Program-made: the position numbers and the translations under genes
Notes under the pieces: model-generated
The model's input: only the letters and a program-made list of their open reading frames with translations
The model's database searches: none
Told to the model about the DNA's origin: nothing
Assembly (NCBI RefSeq): GCF_014898055.3
Contig: NW_026555331.1
Coordinates: 99,470,684 to 99,534,683 of the forward strand
DNA length: 64,000 bases
Direction of reading: 5' to 3'
Source: Talpa occidentalis
Lineage: Eukaryota > Chordata > Mammalia > Eulipotyphla > Talpidae
Shown here: positions 12,585 through 26,184 of the stretch, in pieces
How positions within the stretch are numbered: position 1 is the first letter of the stretch
Layout of the letters: every line of letters starts with the position of its first letter

Positions 12585-12690
12585 GAAGTTTGTAGATGAG
12601 AGACTAAGAATTTTGTCCAGGGATACACATGTACTGAATAGGGAGTGGAGTTAGGATGGAAACTCCTATCTCTTTGATTCTGTATTCCAG
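12585..12690 (-). mobile_element. MIR fragment
   Basis: Short reverse MIR piece just beyond the L1 duplication: gagactaagaattttgtcca, gggatacacatgta, agttaggatggaaactcc. Confidence 0.4.
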
Positions 12691-13559
12691 GCTGCCTCCC
12701 CAGATACAAGGTTGACAGGGACCTGATAACCCAAGTCGACAGGCACTTTAAAATCTTTGTCCTATGTTTTGTCTCACTTTAAAATCTTTGTTTCTTATGG
12801 CATGGACATTGCTGACCTTATTCCTGAAAAATATTACCTCTCTGGTGTTCTAGGTCCATTCTGTCTCTACTCCTTTTGTACCATATTTTTAAATGGAAAT
12901 GTTTCCCAGGATATGTCTTTATTTTGTTAGGATACTATTTTGGTGTATGAACAGATGCTGTTTTTGTAGTGTTTGGTGAGTGACCACACCCATTGAGAGC
13001 TATATTCAAGGCACCTCGGCATGGTGTTCTGGAGTATTTGCCCATGTTCATTACATTTTATTAACCTGGACTGGCCATCTAAACCTGACCTCCTGGGAAA
13101 TAGCATTACCTGTCAATTCATCTGTATCTACAACCACAATGTGCATTTCCTGGTTTCTTTGATACAAAGAAAAACCATCCTTCTCTGTTTAGTCTCCATT
13201 TGTCAATATATAATTTAGTGGCATTTATAATCAAAGGAGTCCTGAGCATTACTAATAAAATAAAATAGCTATTCTAAGTAGTTTAAGTAGATGATTTTCA
13301 GACTTTTAAACAAAATCATATACTTTTTATCTTCACATGTTACATAAACTTTCATACAGATTCACAAGTAAAGAGGGGTTTATGATTCTTTAATCTAAAC
13401 TAGGGCTTCTGACTTCTACAAAGGGTCAGATAGTAGAGAACTTGGTTCTTGCTGGCCACAAACTCTTTGTCGCAACTACTCAGTTCTGCCATTGTAATGT
13501 GAAATTACCCATAGACAATATGTAAGCTAGTATACTTGGCTGGATTCCCAAAAAACTTT

Positions 13560-13895
13560 ACTTGTACATGCTACAGCATGGATGGAACTGAGAAGCATTG
13601 TGCTAAATGAAAAAGAACAAGTACTGTATGCTTGCGTGTAGAGTATCTGGAATAGATAAATTCATAAGAACACAATGCAGAATAGTGATTACTAGAGGCT
13701 GCCAGGAGGGAAGAAGGGAAGTCAATGTTTAATAGGTACAGAGTTTCAGTTTGGGATGATGAAAATGGACTGGAAATGGATAATGGTAATGTTTGCACAA
13801 CACTGTAAATGTAGTGAATTGTCCCTGATTTATACACTTAAAATGGTTAAAGGGGTAAACTTTATGTTATACATATTTACCACAAGTTTTTTAAA
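13560..13895 (+). mobile_element. L1 3'UTR fragment
   Basis: Typical L1 3' sequence: agcatggatggaactgagaa, ttgtgctaaatgaaa, agaatagtgattactagagg, gataatggtaatgtttgcac, cacttaaaatggttaaagg. Ends in a T-rich stretch. Confidence 0.8.
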
Positions 13896-16679
13896 CTTTA
13901 TTTTATAAAATTGGGCAGTTTGCCTTCAGACTGTAGTTTGCCAACCATGATCTAAACTATCCTTTGTCCTGCTAACTATGCATCTTTCTTTGCCTTAGTA
14001 CGTCTTTGCTGTTGTTGAAATAGCTGCTGCTGCTCTTTGTTTCATTCCTTCATTATGCCATGTAACCAAAATGTTGCCTTCGTGTGCAAAGGGAAGAAAA
14101 ACTGTTTGCATACACTGGGAACTACCTTTCTTTCTAGAGGTACTCCATCCTGAAGGCCACAACATTAGTAGATGCAGATCTAGAGCCATAAATACAAGTG
14201 TACTATTCTGTGCATCTCCAATTATCATAATAATACAAATACATCTGGGGATAAGCCTGAGCTGATGTTCATTTTTGCTGGTGGGAGTCTACAAAGCCTT
14301 CATTTTCCCAGGTTTCTTGGTGGCCAATGGCATTGCTTAGGGTGCTAGTGTTAGGCTGGCAACAGAACGTCTCTCTCCATGAAGGTTGTTGGCTTTTGCA
14401 CAGGTAGACCTGTGGCCTAACTCATCACTCCGCTTTAATCAATTAGGTAAATTGGCCTTGAGTTAATCATCTTTGGAAGACAATGATGACTGCTTGAGCT
14501 CTCAAACAAACCTGATTCCTCAAAAATAAAAACAAAAACAAAGAAATGCTCAGATTTTAAAAGGGAGCATATTTTTTAAATGAATGTATGAAAATCTATT
14601 ACCATTGCCAGTAGTTGTAGTAGTAGTAGTAGTGGTAGCACTAGTATTTGATCACTTTAAGTAGACCGCTCCAGTCTATTGATACCTTTTAAAATTAGAA
14701 TCACTCATTTATTTTAGAGTCTACTTCACCAAAAGTGGTGAGAGTTGAGCAAAGTCACAATAGTAAGAATAATTTTTTTCTATTTTTAACTAATGAAGTG
14801 AACAAATTTTACTGATCTAAGATAGGATTCTTGATTTCCAAAGGATTTTTGCCTTTAAAAAACTTGTCTTTTTGTTGTTACTAATCATGCAACATTTTTA
14901 AAGCACCCTTATTATCTGCATAAAAGACTAGAAAATCCTATCACTTGCACACTTGTACATTTTTTAGTGCTTTTGTCTTTTCCCTAATTTCTATAATGAG
15001 TCTTTTCATGTCCATAGGGAAAAAAACATTGAATTTAGAAGTTTCAAAAGCATAGACATCAAATAACCTCAACAGTCATTTGAAAGCAAAAGAGATTGTT
15101 TTAAATTTTTAATGACCATTCCTCCTTTTTTTCTTTCAACACTTGTCCCTGCTAGCAATAAAACACTGATTATAAACAACTTATTGGACTTTCTGAGGAT
15201 AAATGTTGTTTCCAAATCAAAAAGAAGAGTATCTTTGTATTGAAAACTCTGCTTTCTTTAAATGCCTTGAATCTGCAGTATTAAATGCAATATTAAATAT
15301 ATTTAAGTAATGCAATATTAAAATTGCATAACATATTTAATAAGATAAAAATGTAGAAGTTTCACTTGAAGGTCTGCTTTAACTGTAAACCCATTTCGTC
15401 TACACATTGTGCAGATTCTCAGCTATAAGGAGGAAGACAGAGAGCAATGATGGCTGCAAATTTATAGTCTCCAAAATGATTAGGTTACCACATTCATTTC
15501 TAAGCCCATGAAGTATTTACAGATCGCTTGAAAAATCACTCTAGTTTCCGGCATGTTACCTGTTGACCTTTGAAAGTGGAAGCAAGTGAATTTTGCCATC
15601 AGTATCCTTCTTTCATTTTGAAGTTTAATATAGTGTCATTGGTTCTCCAGTATCCACGGTGCCAATTTCCTACTGATGTCTTATATCTTGGGTTTCTTTT
15701 TCCCATTTAGAAAGGTAGTGATGAAATAGGTGAAGTAACTTTGAGCACAGAAAGCCCATGTAATTACATAGTGTTTCCAGCACAATCCACAATGTTCTGA
15801 CACTGGATATCAGTACAATGATAAGTAAGAGCAAAGAGCTTGTCAGGTTCAGGAATGAGTGGAGCCTCGGCTAAGCACAAGAGCATTTCTGAACAAAGGT
15901 GGTGGCTGCGGACGCTTGGAAATCAGAACGTTATGTTGAGAATAAGCTGACTTCTGATCATTTCTGGGTCTTCTATGAAGCTCATTGTCTTTTAAAAAGA
16001 TAGCATATCCCACACATAAAGTGAAATGCTTCTTTTCTGAGAAGACACATTCAAGAAAGGGGTGGTTTCCAACCATGCCAGAACATGGACAATTGTTAGG
16101 GGTACATACATAATTTCTTTTTAAAAAGTGACTTAGAATTCTTCCATTTGACAAAATTTGACTGGCTGCACTAATTGGACACATACAAATACAACCTCCA
16201 ATTTTCCTATTGAAAATCAAGGGCCACCCTCTTGGTATTTTTTCTTCATAACTATTACTCTCCAGGGCCCGAAATGCTTGCTGAGCTTTCCAAAGTACCT
16301 GTTCCTGTTTTTGTCCTTTTTAATTATTTGTCTCTGACTATGCATAAAAGAAATTAGAACAAATACTTTTATATACGTCCAGGTGTTATTTTCCTGCCTG
16401 AGCATTTTTTAGTTTGGCTGTTTTCTTGATTTTCAACTTCTAACTGTGAGTTCTCCAGTGCACTCCTTGTGTAGCTCTTACAACACACTCCCCACCCTGC
16501 AGGTAGTCATGCCCAGCAGCTCTGAGTCCTTACATGTGAAACTGCAGGGAGAACAAAGAATCCTTCCGCATCTCTGACATCCCCTAGCCTCAGATTAAGA
16601 GCATAGATTTAATAAAAAAAAAAAATCACCTCTGAAAACAATCTCTACAATTCTAAACATAAAAATAACCATTACCATT
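13896..16679. other. Intergenic, nothing recognised
   Basis: Unique-looking, AT-rich. The 123-residue reverse frame (15,849-16,220) shows no known domain, no signal peptide and no splice context, so it is not called. Confidence 0.5.
14612..14640 (+). repeat. (AGT)n microsatellite
   Basis: Short run of TAG/AGT triplets with one AGTGGT interruption. Confidence 0.8.
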
Positions 16680-16885
16680 GACTATCAGGTGCTGCCCTTT
16701 GTAATTCAAATATACAATAGATATTTCATCAGCCCAAGGAGAAGATTAGGGAGCAATAATCTCATCTCCACTTCACAGGTATGGAAACTGAGGCTAGGGC
16801 ATATTAAGAAACTTGTCTAAATTCCTCCCTGCTAGTACACATTGAAATCAGGATTTCGCTTCCATCAAATCCCATGCTCCCTCTG
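16680..16885 (-). mobile_element. MIR element
   Basis: Well-preserved reverse MIR: aatctcatctccacttcaca, ggtatggaaactgaggctag, ttaagaaacttgtctaaatt, gaaatcaggatttcgcttcc. Confidence 0.7.
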
Positions 16886-17014
16886 TTACATGGCATAAGT
16901 GTCACTCAAATTCCTTGCTCTCTCTTCTGGATATGTAAAAATCTGTGAATATTCCAAGAGTAAAAAGTTTAAAAGTCCTAAATCAATACACAAAAAACAT
17001 ATAAAATATATACA

Positions 17015-17294
17015 GGACCTCCCTGGTGGCGCAGGCTGTTGAGCGCAGCACTGTGAAGCTGTCTGCAGCCTCTCAGCGCTGGTTCGATTCCAGCCGGCCA
17101 GCGAGAATCCCACATGGCAAAGCAGACTTCTCCTGTCTCGCCTGCTGCTCCCCTCAGCAGTGTATTTCATCAATCTGCCTATTCTGTTTCCCACTCTGTC
17201 TCCGGTGAATCCTCTCACCCTCCCGCGCATCTGGCCTGTACCCCGGTTCTTGTATAAAAATAAATAAATCTTTTATAATAAAATAAAATAAAAT
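17015..17294 (+). mobile_element. tRNA-derived T+ SINE, copy 7
   Basis: Full-length, beginning ggacctccctggtggcgc. The tail expanded into AAAAT repeats. The duplication aaaatatatacag flanks it (17,002-17,014 and about 17,295-17,307). Confidence 0.92.
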
Positions 17295-17307
17295 AAAATA
17301 TATACAG

Positions 17308-20300
17308 TAGGTCACAAATTTATTTAATGCTTAAAAATATATTAAAAGACAGAACTAGTGATCCAAAATGTAAGCAGTGCTTCTCTTACTGCCAATGTTT
17401 ACTTGCTTTTTATACTTTTCTTTGTCTTACAAATTTTCCATAATAAACATGATACTTTTAAATTTAATACTTGTTTACTTTAAATGCAAGAAATTTTAAA
17501 TTTAAATGCACTATTTAAATGCAAATAGTATAATGGACTGGCTTTTCTAGAGTGACTTATACATTTGTCATGTTGTCATGTTCAATTGACAATTATCATT
17601 GGACTTAGCATGTCGGTGAATATTTTAATGTCCAAGGGAGGGCTTTTATATGCAAAATGAACCACTTAGAGCTGTCTAAATATGCAATTTGTAACTGTAG
17701 TTAATTAAAAGACTGAATTTTTCTTAAGCCTCTAAATTCAACTTATAATTTTTGCTAGTTGATTTATGAATAAATAATTTGTATTAAAATAAGCACAATC
17801 ACTTTTACTTATGTTTGATTCATCTTAACTAATAATTTTATATATTTGATGATCTTATATCATTATTAAATCCTTTCAAATGACATTTCACTGAATTCCC
17901 TTAAACATTTTAAAGTATGCATACAAATTCAAATATTTATTTATTTTCTCAAATACATCACATCCCTAATAAGGCTTACAAACTAAAATAATCTTTATTA
18001 CTTCTTGAGCAGCTTTTTAAAATATAGCAAATTGAATTTACAACTTTAGTAAGCATTCAAACATTATTTATAAGCTTAGTTAATTACATTCTCTAATGCA
18101 TGTCAAATTTAAGTCACAAGTACCAATCAGGCATTTCTAATTAAAAGTACAAGGCAAATAATTAGATCCTCTAACATGTCAGACATTTTCTAACATGCCA
18201 TCTCTGGGACATTTCAAAATTGCATATAAGAAGCATAAATTATCATTGACTTAAAATATATTCCACATAAACTGACTATTAGAGTATTAATACTTTTCTG
18301 TAGACTTACTTCATTATCGCCATACTTATTTCTACAACTTTCTGGGTTTGCGAAGTCATTTATCTAAATAAAGAGTGAAAAACACTATCTCCAGTAGTAC
18401 CAGTTTCCTTGACTTATGATTCAAAACTAAGACACAGCACAGGATCTGTGTAATTAGTCTGAATTTAGAGACTAGACTGTGAGATCAGATTTGTGCTTCT
18501 TTTTCCAATCCAGTGCTGCTTGCTATATCGACAGGGGAACTCAAAAGCATGCTCTTAACTTTCATGCCATTTTATATCCACAAAACATGTTCCTTGGATA
18601 TATTTTGAATTTCACCTTTATGCAAATTTTTTTCAGGTTTTTATTGACTGATTTAGGTAGATGGAATTCAGTATCTCCCATATTAGCATCCCAATTGTCT
18701 TCAATTAGCATTAATTGAATTTTGTACCTCCCTGGTTATGACACCCTTTTAATATGTTACTCATCATCTTGCTTCTTGACTGTTTCATAGTCATTTTATT
18801 AATTACATAATAGGTTATTTGTAGGTTATGTAGATATATGCAAAATGTTTATAGATTGCTTTAAATCTTTATTCTAGCACAGTAAATCATTGTTTCCATG
18901 TTAAATTACATTTAGGTGACAATTTAGGGGCAGCTGGTTTATCAGGCCACCAACCCTTAAGGATAGCCCTCCCAAATTAATCATATAATAACGACCATCT
19001 CTACACAACCATGAAGTTTTTCTTCTAATAATTACAGGAGTTTATAAACCCCCTGCAGCATACCTAAGTAGCCTCATTTTTATCATTATTTTCAGAAAGT
19101 CTAAACTGTCTAGGTTAGGTGCATAATAGAAATTATAATTACCCACCAAATTAGCATAACAATATTTACCATTGCCTACCATGGTAATGAAGTTGTTTCC
19201 AATGTTTAACACTATAAATGAAGTCACTGTGAACATATATTTGATCATGAACATAGTTTTATAGTTCTGTTAGATTATTTCCTTAGGAAAAAAGTTCCCA
19301 ATAGTAGTATTACTCAGTGAGCAGATAGATGTAGTTTTGGCTATTCTTAGGTATTATACTCACTTGTTTTGTTTGTATATTATTTAATATGGGCAAGTTC
19401 ATAGCTATTCAGTGGCACTAAAATATTGTTTTGATTACTGGAAACAGCAGTTTTGTTATAATATGTTTGCTGGTTGCTATTTTACAATATATGATTTATC
19501 TATTTCTAACCTTTGGTCATTTATTATTAGTGTTTGCTATTTGTCTTGAAAATTCAAATTAATTATTCATGTACTATTAACCTATTGGTACTCATACAAA
19601 CTGTTTTCTGTTAAAGTTTTCTTATATTTTATATACATATTAAAGATATTTATTTTAATTTCTATGACAAAGTATATAAAAATATTCTAAATAATGATTC
19701 TCTACCTTTCTTTTAAGAAATAGAATCTGTTTTAAAATATATATTTGTTCCATGAGAGCAAAAATAATGATTATTTTATTCACAAAGATCTCCAGGATCT
19801 AAAAAACAGCCTGGCACTCAGTGGCTATCCTTTGACATTTTTCTATTTAATAATTTAATTTAATTTAATTTAGAAATTAGCAATTCCAAAAATGTTTGGC
19901 AATCACTAAAGTTTGGATACACTTGACATTATAGTTCATGTTATTTTTAATGTGTATTAGCATGTAAAAGGATTATTTTTTAAAAAAGTTCTTTTACCCA
20001 AAATATGTACAGTTGTGTTTAGGTATAGAATCTTCATTGATCTATCATATAACACAGAAGAAATGTTAAATAGACTAGACTTCAAAAATTATGTACCACT
20101 ATGAAACATTCATTTATTTAATTAATTTATTAATAGAAAGGTTTTAGATAGTTATTCACATAAAAAGTGTTACAATATCCTATAATGGAAAAAATTACAT
20201 TTAATAAAGTAGCTGTAGCAATGCTGAAAAGAAATTTCTTATTATTTCAGGATTTTTTTACATATCTTTCCCTAAAATTTATGTTAATGATTACTATTAG

Positions 20301-20794
20301 TGTGTAATTTACAGATATTTATTTGAAAACCTCACATTAATACACATACAAATACTGTAATCAAATCAACCAGATTATGAACATCAGAGATTGGATATTT
20401 GCTTTTAAAAAATTAAATATTAATAAAAATACTAATAGTTTATAGAACTCTAAACTTAAAATAATATAATTCATAAGTAAATTTTTCTTCAGAAATTTAT
20501 TTAAAATTAAATTTATAGCACTTTCATAAAGTTGGCACTCTTTAAGTAGATCCTTTACTTCTCATCAATGAAAAAATCTAAATTATTAAATCCTTTTCTG
20601 TTTGGGATACTCATTTCTCTATACAAAATATCTTTATTATTGTACTTCAGATTTGGATGTTGAAAGATAGACAGGGCATCACTCTTTATCTCCATAACAT
20701 TCACCCCCCCAAAGCTGGAAATGTTTCAAAATTATAATTTTTCTAAAACTACAGTCTCAGAACAACCAATTGTCCTAAGGAAAGATAGGAAAAT
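17308..20794. other. AT-rich repeat-poor block, no gene seen
   Basis: About 3.5 kb, very AT-rich, without any SINE and without repeats I can name. All frames are short. A TTTAA/TAATTTAATT run occurs near 19,845-19,872. Confidence 0.6.
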
Positions 20795-21068
20795 CCAGGG
20801 TGTCCCTGGTGGTGCAGCGGTTGAGCACTGGGTTGCGAAGCTGCCCACAGCCTCTGCAGCGCCATTTCGATCCTAGGCCACTGGGCGAGGGTCCCACATG
20901 GCACATAGACCTCTCCTGCCACCCGCTGCTCCCCTCAGCAGTGTACTTAGTTAGTCTGCCTGTTCTGTTCCCCACTCTGGCTCTGGTGAATTCCCTCACC
21001 CTCCCACGCTTCTGACTGTACCCAATGCTTGTATGAATAAATAAAATAAATCTTTTTTTTAAAAAAAA
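20795..21068 (+). mobile_element. tRNA-derived T+ SINE, copy 8 (intermediate type)
   Basis: Has the younger body (gactgtacccaatgc) but keeps the AATAAA and TCTTT tail signals. The duplication aaagataggaaaat is perfect on both sides. Open frames on either strand here are SINE-derived. Confidence 0.92.
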
Positions 21069-21083
21069 GAAAGATAGGAAAAT

Positions 21084-23052
21084 GAAAAAGAAGACAGAAT
21101 CCAAAGACCGACTCTACTGGGCAGAGCACAAAAGGAATATGTGACTGCCATATAAGTAGGTAAGGAGAATTCATAAGCAATTTCTAACAAAGTACTGTCT
21201 ATTGGCTAGCATGATATTACAAAACCCATGTAAATTGCAGATACAGAGAAATCCACCCATTGTGGCTCTTCTTCACAGACTTGTGTTTGATGCTCACAAA
21301 CAAGCTTAGGAACATACTTAGTGTAGATAAAGAGGGAATATAAAAGGAGTTCTACTAATCTAATGAGCACAAGAGGAAAAAGAAATAAAATAGAAAAAAA
21401 GAACAGACAATTTATTAGCAAGATATCAGATCTTAACTTAGCCATATCAATACTTTAAATATGGTTTAATGGCTTAAACACCATCGAGGACAGATTGTTA
21501 GATTAGATTAAAAAACCAAGACTCAACTATGGGTTTTCTGTAAGAACCTCATTTTGATTATAAAGACATCTACTTTAAAGACATATCATTTCAAACACTA
21601 ATCAAAATATTCAGATTATATAAATAAATTTCCACACCCTGGTTATTATAAACATTATTAATACTGGTTAATCCTTTTGGGAATGTAAACCAGTGTAGTT
21701 CCTTTTGAGCATGAACAGATTTTTATTTGAGACCTCTGGCTGATCTACAATGGTTCACAGGCAATCTGTCCTTATGAAAGTAAAAAATGGAAGGAAACTA
21801 TTCACATGCATCTCACAAAATTGAGATTGTTATTTAAAACATTGTTTTCAGATTAAATATTAGCCTCAAAGAAATTCTATTATGTCTTTAATAATTGTTG
21901 CTTTGAGTTCTCGAAAAAAAAAACCTGCATTTGTAAGCTTATCTTAGAAAATATTTTCATTTTTTAAATATCTATTATTTTGCATTTTAATTAATACTAG
22001 TGTACCTTATCCCCCAAGTCACAAAAATGACCCAGTAGTTACTTATGGAAGCATCAAGTTAAGATGGCAAAGAATAACAAACTCTACAACACAGAATAAT
22101 TTAATAAAGAAAGATGAATAGCATATCCCTACTGTGAAATCTAAATATGACTCTTTCTGGTCAGGGAAAAATGAATATGGAGTGGAATGGTTTTATACAA
22201 GGAACTGAAAAAGAAAAGTACAGATAGAAAATGCCATTATAATATCTAACTCTTGTATATGATTCTACTGTCAATCCACTTACCCCACCCCCCAATAAAT
22301 TTGAAATTTTGTCAAATAATATGAAATTTTTGTGCTTCTGCTCCATTTCCCAAAAAGGTACATTTTCTCTCAGTAAAGCAATTTAGTTTTTCCAAAACAA
22401 TCAAAAAACTGTATTTCCAATATAATGTTGATAAATTGTATCACTTCTCCCCAACTATCAAGACTTTATTTAATACTGCACACTTCAAAGCAAAGTAGGG
22501 ACAAGTAGTACTATTGCTAACAGGCTGGGAAAATTAGCCACAGATATTAATAATATACATTTTGCTCAGTAACAAAACAGAGCAACCTTTGGCAACAACC
22601 CGCTACCAAATGACACTAGTAGATAATAGCATAACATAAATAGCATAAAAATTTAAAGAGCACTGTCATTTGGTGAAGTGGCCAGGTTCAGTATCCAAAA
22701 TATTTAACTGATAAGGCACAGACACCAACCAATCAGAACAGATGCCCACTGTAAGTAAATACAGGATTATAGATGTGTGTGAACTTGCTTACAAGCAAAT
22801 ATGCAACTTTACATCTGTGCACAATTTGAATCAGTTCTTGGCAATTGTCTGATATTCAGGTGAAGGATATGTACTTGACCATGTTTTCCCTTTATCATTT
22901 AAAATCTTGGTGTTCTACTTAGGAGAAGTTATGGACAAGATTAATCTAGAGAGTCTTCTTGACAGATTCAACAAGTCAATAGCTAGGTGAAAGAACCAGA
23001 ACTTTAAGAGATAGGTATTTGCAGAGGTGTTCTTCATGGTATCCTGTGTATT
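21084..23052. other. Intergenic, nothing recognised
   Basis: AT-rich unique DNA. No gene or named repeat. Confidence 0.5.
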
Positions 23053-23069
23053 CTACTCAAAATAATTTT

Positions 23070-23370
23070 TTTTTTTTTTTTTTATATAGAGGCATGCTTT
23101 ATTTATTTGTTTGTTTTGTTTATACATGCACTGGGTACAGTCAGAAGCGCGGGAGGGCGAGAGAATTCACGAGAGCCAGAGCGGGGAGCAGAGCAGGCAG
23201 AAGGACCGAAGTACACTGCTGAGGGGAGCAGCGGGCGGCAGGAGAGGTCTGCGCGCCATGTGGGACCCTCCTCCGGTGGCAGGGGAGCAGCCGGGGATCG
23301 AACCGGCGCCGCAGAGGCCGCGCGCAGCTTCGCAACCCAGCGCTCAACCACTGCGCCACCGGGGAGGCCC
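23070..23370 (-). mobile_element. Young-type tRNA-derived SINE, copy 9
   Basis: Least decayed copy in the window, with CpG sites kept throughout. It has a run of about 20 T (A-tail on its own strand) followed by atatagaggcatgc. The duplication ctactcaaaataatttt flanks it (23,053 and 23,371 onward). Confidence 0.95.
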
Positions 23371-23387
23371 CTACTCAAAATAATTTT

Positions 23388-25029
23388 AAGTTCACAATTA
23401 GTTTTTTACCCACCTCATTTTCTCTAGTGTCTGCTATAGGGTCCCTTTATTTGAACTGTTCAAGTTTCTGACAGAAGAGTTGCCCTTTCTTTTGACAAAA
23501 AAATTTGTGTCAAACTTCATGAACTTAAGTTAGATTTTCTCCTGTTTAATGACCTGTCTCCCTTTTGTATCTGAGATGACTGGCAAAGATTAACACCAAT
23601 TACTTTTCTTTCCCATTTGGGGCACCAACAGACATATTCCCTATGTTCTTTACTAGAAATTTTACAAAGCAATTTGTATGAAAATGTCTTGTCACATAAG
23701 ATAATGCATGCAAACCCCCTCCTACATTTGTTCAAGACTCTTGTAACATATATAAATTATCCCTTAGTGAGGAAATTGCAGTCAAATCTTATAGTTCCCC
23801 CTTTTCCTTGTGTGCAAGTTTAACTTCTCTGGATGAAGGATGATTCAAAGGCATCCTACCTGTGAACCGTGATATGAACTAGAAAGTGTGTGCTGGGATT
23901 GGTACTGACAGCACCCATGGTATGTGCAACAAGAAAGGACATCAGTACATGAATAAATGGGAGCTTTACCCAAATGCCAACCCCCAGCCTTCTGTTTCAA
24001 TAAAGAACGGCAGGAAGGTAGAATGTGTCATCAGATCTTAATTCAGGGTTAAAAAAAAAAGTAGTGAAAGTTGTAAATAAGATCTGTTCAACATGCTGAG
24101 TAGAGATGGATAGCATGTTTAAGGTTCTGCTTTTTCACATTTAATTTAGTTTTTGAAAGGAAATAAAAGATGAGGTGAACATTTCCTTTCCTCTCCTCTT
24201 CTCTCCCCTCCCCTCCCCCTCCCCTCCCCCCCCTCCTCCCTCCCCCCCCTCCCCTCCTCCCCTCTCCCCCCTCCCCTCCCCCCCTCCCCTCTCCTCCCCT
24301 CCCCTCTCCTCCCCTCCCCTTTCCTCCCCTCCCCTCCCCTCTCCGAAGCCAATAAAGTCCATTTCTGTGATCTTACAGTCTTGGTTAAGTGGTGTATCTC
24401 TGCAATACATGTGGTATTTTGATTTCATTCTGAAATATTCTAATTTTAATGGTAAAGATAAGATTTTTCAGTTTCTCAGGAAAACCAAACTGTGGTTTAT
24501 GGTTTCAGCAAGAGTTTGATTGTTTTCTAATATGTGGGTATTTTTCCCCATGTGGTGAAATGGGCTAGGGGGATTAAAAAAAAAAAAGTCGGGGACATAT
24601 TTTTAAATCATGTTTAAATCCTGCAATTATAGCATAAATATATATTTCAGAGCCAAGAGCTTCCCTAGTGGTAGGCTAGGAACTCTTTTTCTAATAACTC
24701 TCTAATTGTAATATTTGACCTTCCAGTATCTAGAAAATGCTGAAAGTAGTTACAATGAGAAAACTTCATAATTTCTGGATCCATGCTTGATGCAAATATC
24801 CAGAACTATCTGAGAAAGGATAAAGCATTTAATGCCACTCTCAAAGACCCATGATTATGAGTTAGATTTCTGTTACATGGAAAAAATAAGAATTAAGAAA
24901 AGGAACTGGCTGGCTTATTCTTGACTTACAATCCAAATGAGATATCTTTATGGAATAATGAATCTGCATGCGAGTTCAAGTGAGTTTCAAGCTGGTTCCC
25001 TGCTGTACTCTTAAAAGTTAGTCTTCGTT
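23388..25029. other. Intergenic around the CT tract
   Basis: Nothing else than the polypyrimidine tract could be supported. Confidence 0.5.
24183..24344 (+). repeat. Polypyrimidine (CCCCT)n tract
   Basis: About 160 bases of only C and T in irregular CCCCT/CCTCC units; the reverse strand is a G-rich GGGGA run. It gives long low-complexity frames on both strands that are not proteins. The purine strand can form G-quadruplex or triplex DNA. Confidence 0.95.
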
Positions 25030-25160
25030 ATTGGTTTCCAAACAATAATCCTTAAGTTAATGCTAGATAATTGCACTAGGATTTTCCTTGGAATTTCTGA
25101 TCTAGTAAGGGAGTGAGGCCTAAGCATCCATATTAGTGAAAAAAATTCCCCAAGTGATTC
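25030..25160. mobile_element. Possible hAT-Charlie relic
   Basis: ttggtttccaaacaataatc near one end and agtgattc near the other, with ggaatttctgatctagtaag, gtgaggcctaagcatcc between. Short and diverged. Confidence 0.35.
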
Positions 25161-26169
25161 AGCGGAAATAGAAACCAATCTGCTCAAGGAAATTCTTTGG
25201 GTTTATAAAGTTCTGACCACAGAGTCTGCATGAACGTCAAGAGAAGTAGAAGCCAGGCTGACAAGAGGAAAATTGATTATAATTCAGTTTAAAGTGTGGT
25301 AGCACCTGCTACCACTTTTACTCCCTCAACACAGAGTACAGGGAATCTGCATTCACTGTCAGGCATGTTTTCCTAAAAACTGAGTGAACAATCGGAAAAG
25401 CAGAGCTTCTATGTTGGTTCCCTCAGAGTAATGCCCCTGTCTGGCATTCCTGATGCCACATTTTGACATCTTCATCTTGCCCTCTCACCAGAGGCGAAAT
25501 CAACTCAAGCATTCCTCCCAGCCCAGGCCCAACCTGAACACAGAGTCAGAAATCCCTCTCAAGTGAGAAATGAGGGCAAAAAATGATCCAACTTATAAGA
25601 AGGAGAAGAAACCCAAGCCACTTCATCTATTGTCCTCTCTTAAATATGATGGCCAACCTCCTATGCCAAGGCTTGTCAGAATTAGCATTATAAAAGACAG
25701 ACTAAGAGAAACAAGATAACAAGATAACAAAAAGTGGGCCATGAAAGAATCAGATAATTTAGGTAGAAGAATAAAACTTTCAGGGGAGGTGCAGTCTGAA
25801 ACAGTGTTTTCCAAACTTGTTGAATAGATGAATTACCTGGGGGTTAAAAAAAAAGAAAAAAGAAGTCTTGATACCCAGGCTGACCCCAGACCAATAAATT
25901 GAGAATCTTCGATTATGGGACCCCATGTGTCAGCACTTTTTAAGACTCTGCAGATAATTGCAATGTGGTGTCAGGTTTAGTATAAATGCTCTAATTAACA
26001 TGTACACAGAACCTCAGTAACATTTCATAAAATAAAAAATAGATGTTAAAAAGTAAAAGAAAAAGAAATAAATGATCAGAACAAGTACTCTTAGAGATTA
26101 AAAATCATTTCTAAAATGAAAAAATAGAATACAAAGATAGGGAAATAACCAAAAAGATCTGATAGTGAA
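25161..26169. other. Intergenic, mostly unassigned
   Basis: Holds the hAT relic at 25,800-25,965. The rest is unassigned. Confidence 0.45.
25800..25965. mobile_element. hAT-Charlie relic
   Basis: tgttttccaaacttgttgaa, gaattacctgggggtta, A-run, tcttgatacccaggctgacc, aattgagaatc. Diverged, with an A-run insertion. Confidence 0.45.
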
Positions 26170-26184
26170 AAAGAAAGAAATCAA

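Noticed and set aside
15849..16220. 123-residue reverse frame with several cysteines
   Set aside because: No recognisable zinc-binding spacing, no homologue I know, no neighbouring exons.
24141..24519. Gly/Glu/Arg-rich and Pro/Ser-rich frames
   Set aside because: Low-complexity translation of the polypyrimidine tract.
24655..24690. cttccctagtggt, similar to the SINE head
   Set aside because: The match ends after about a dozen bases, with no A or B box, body or tail.
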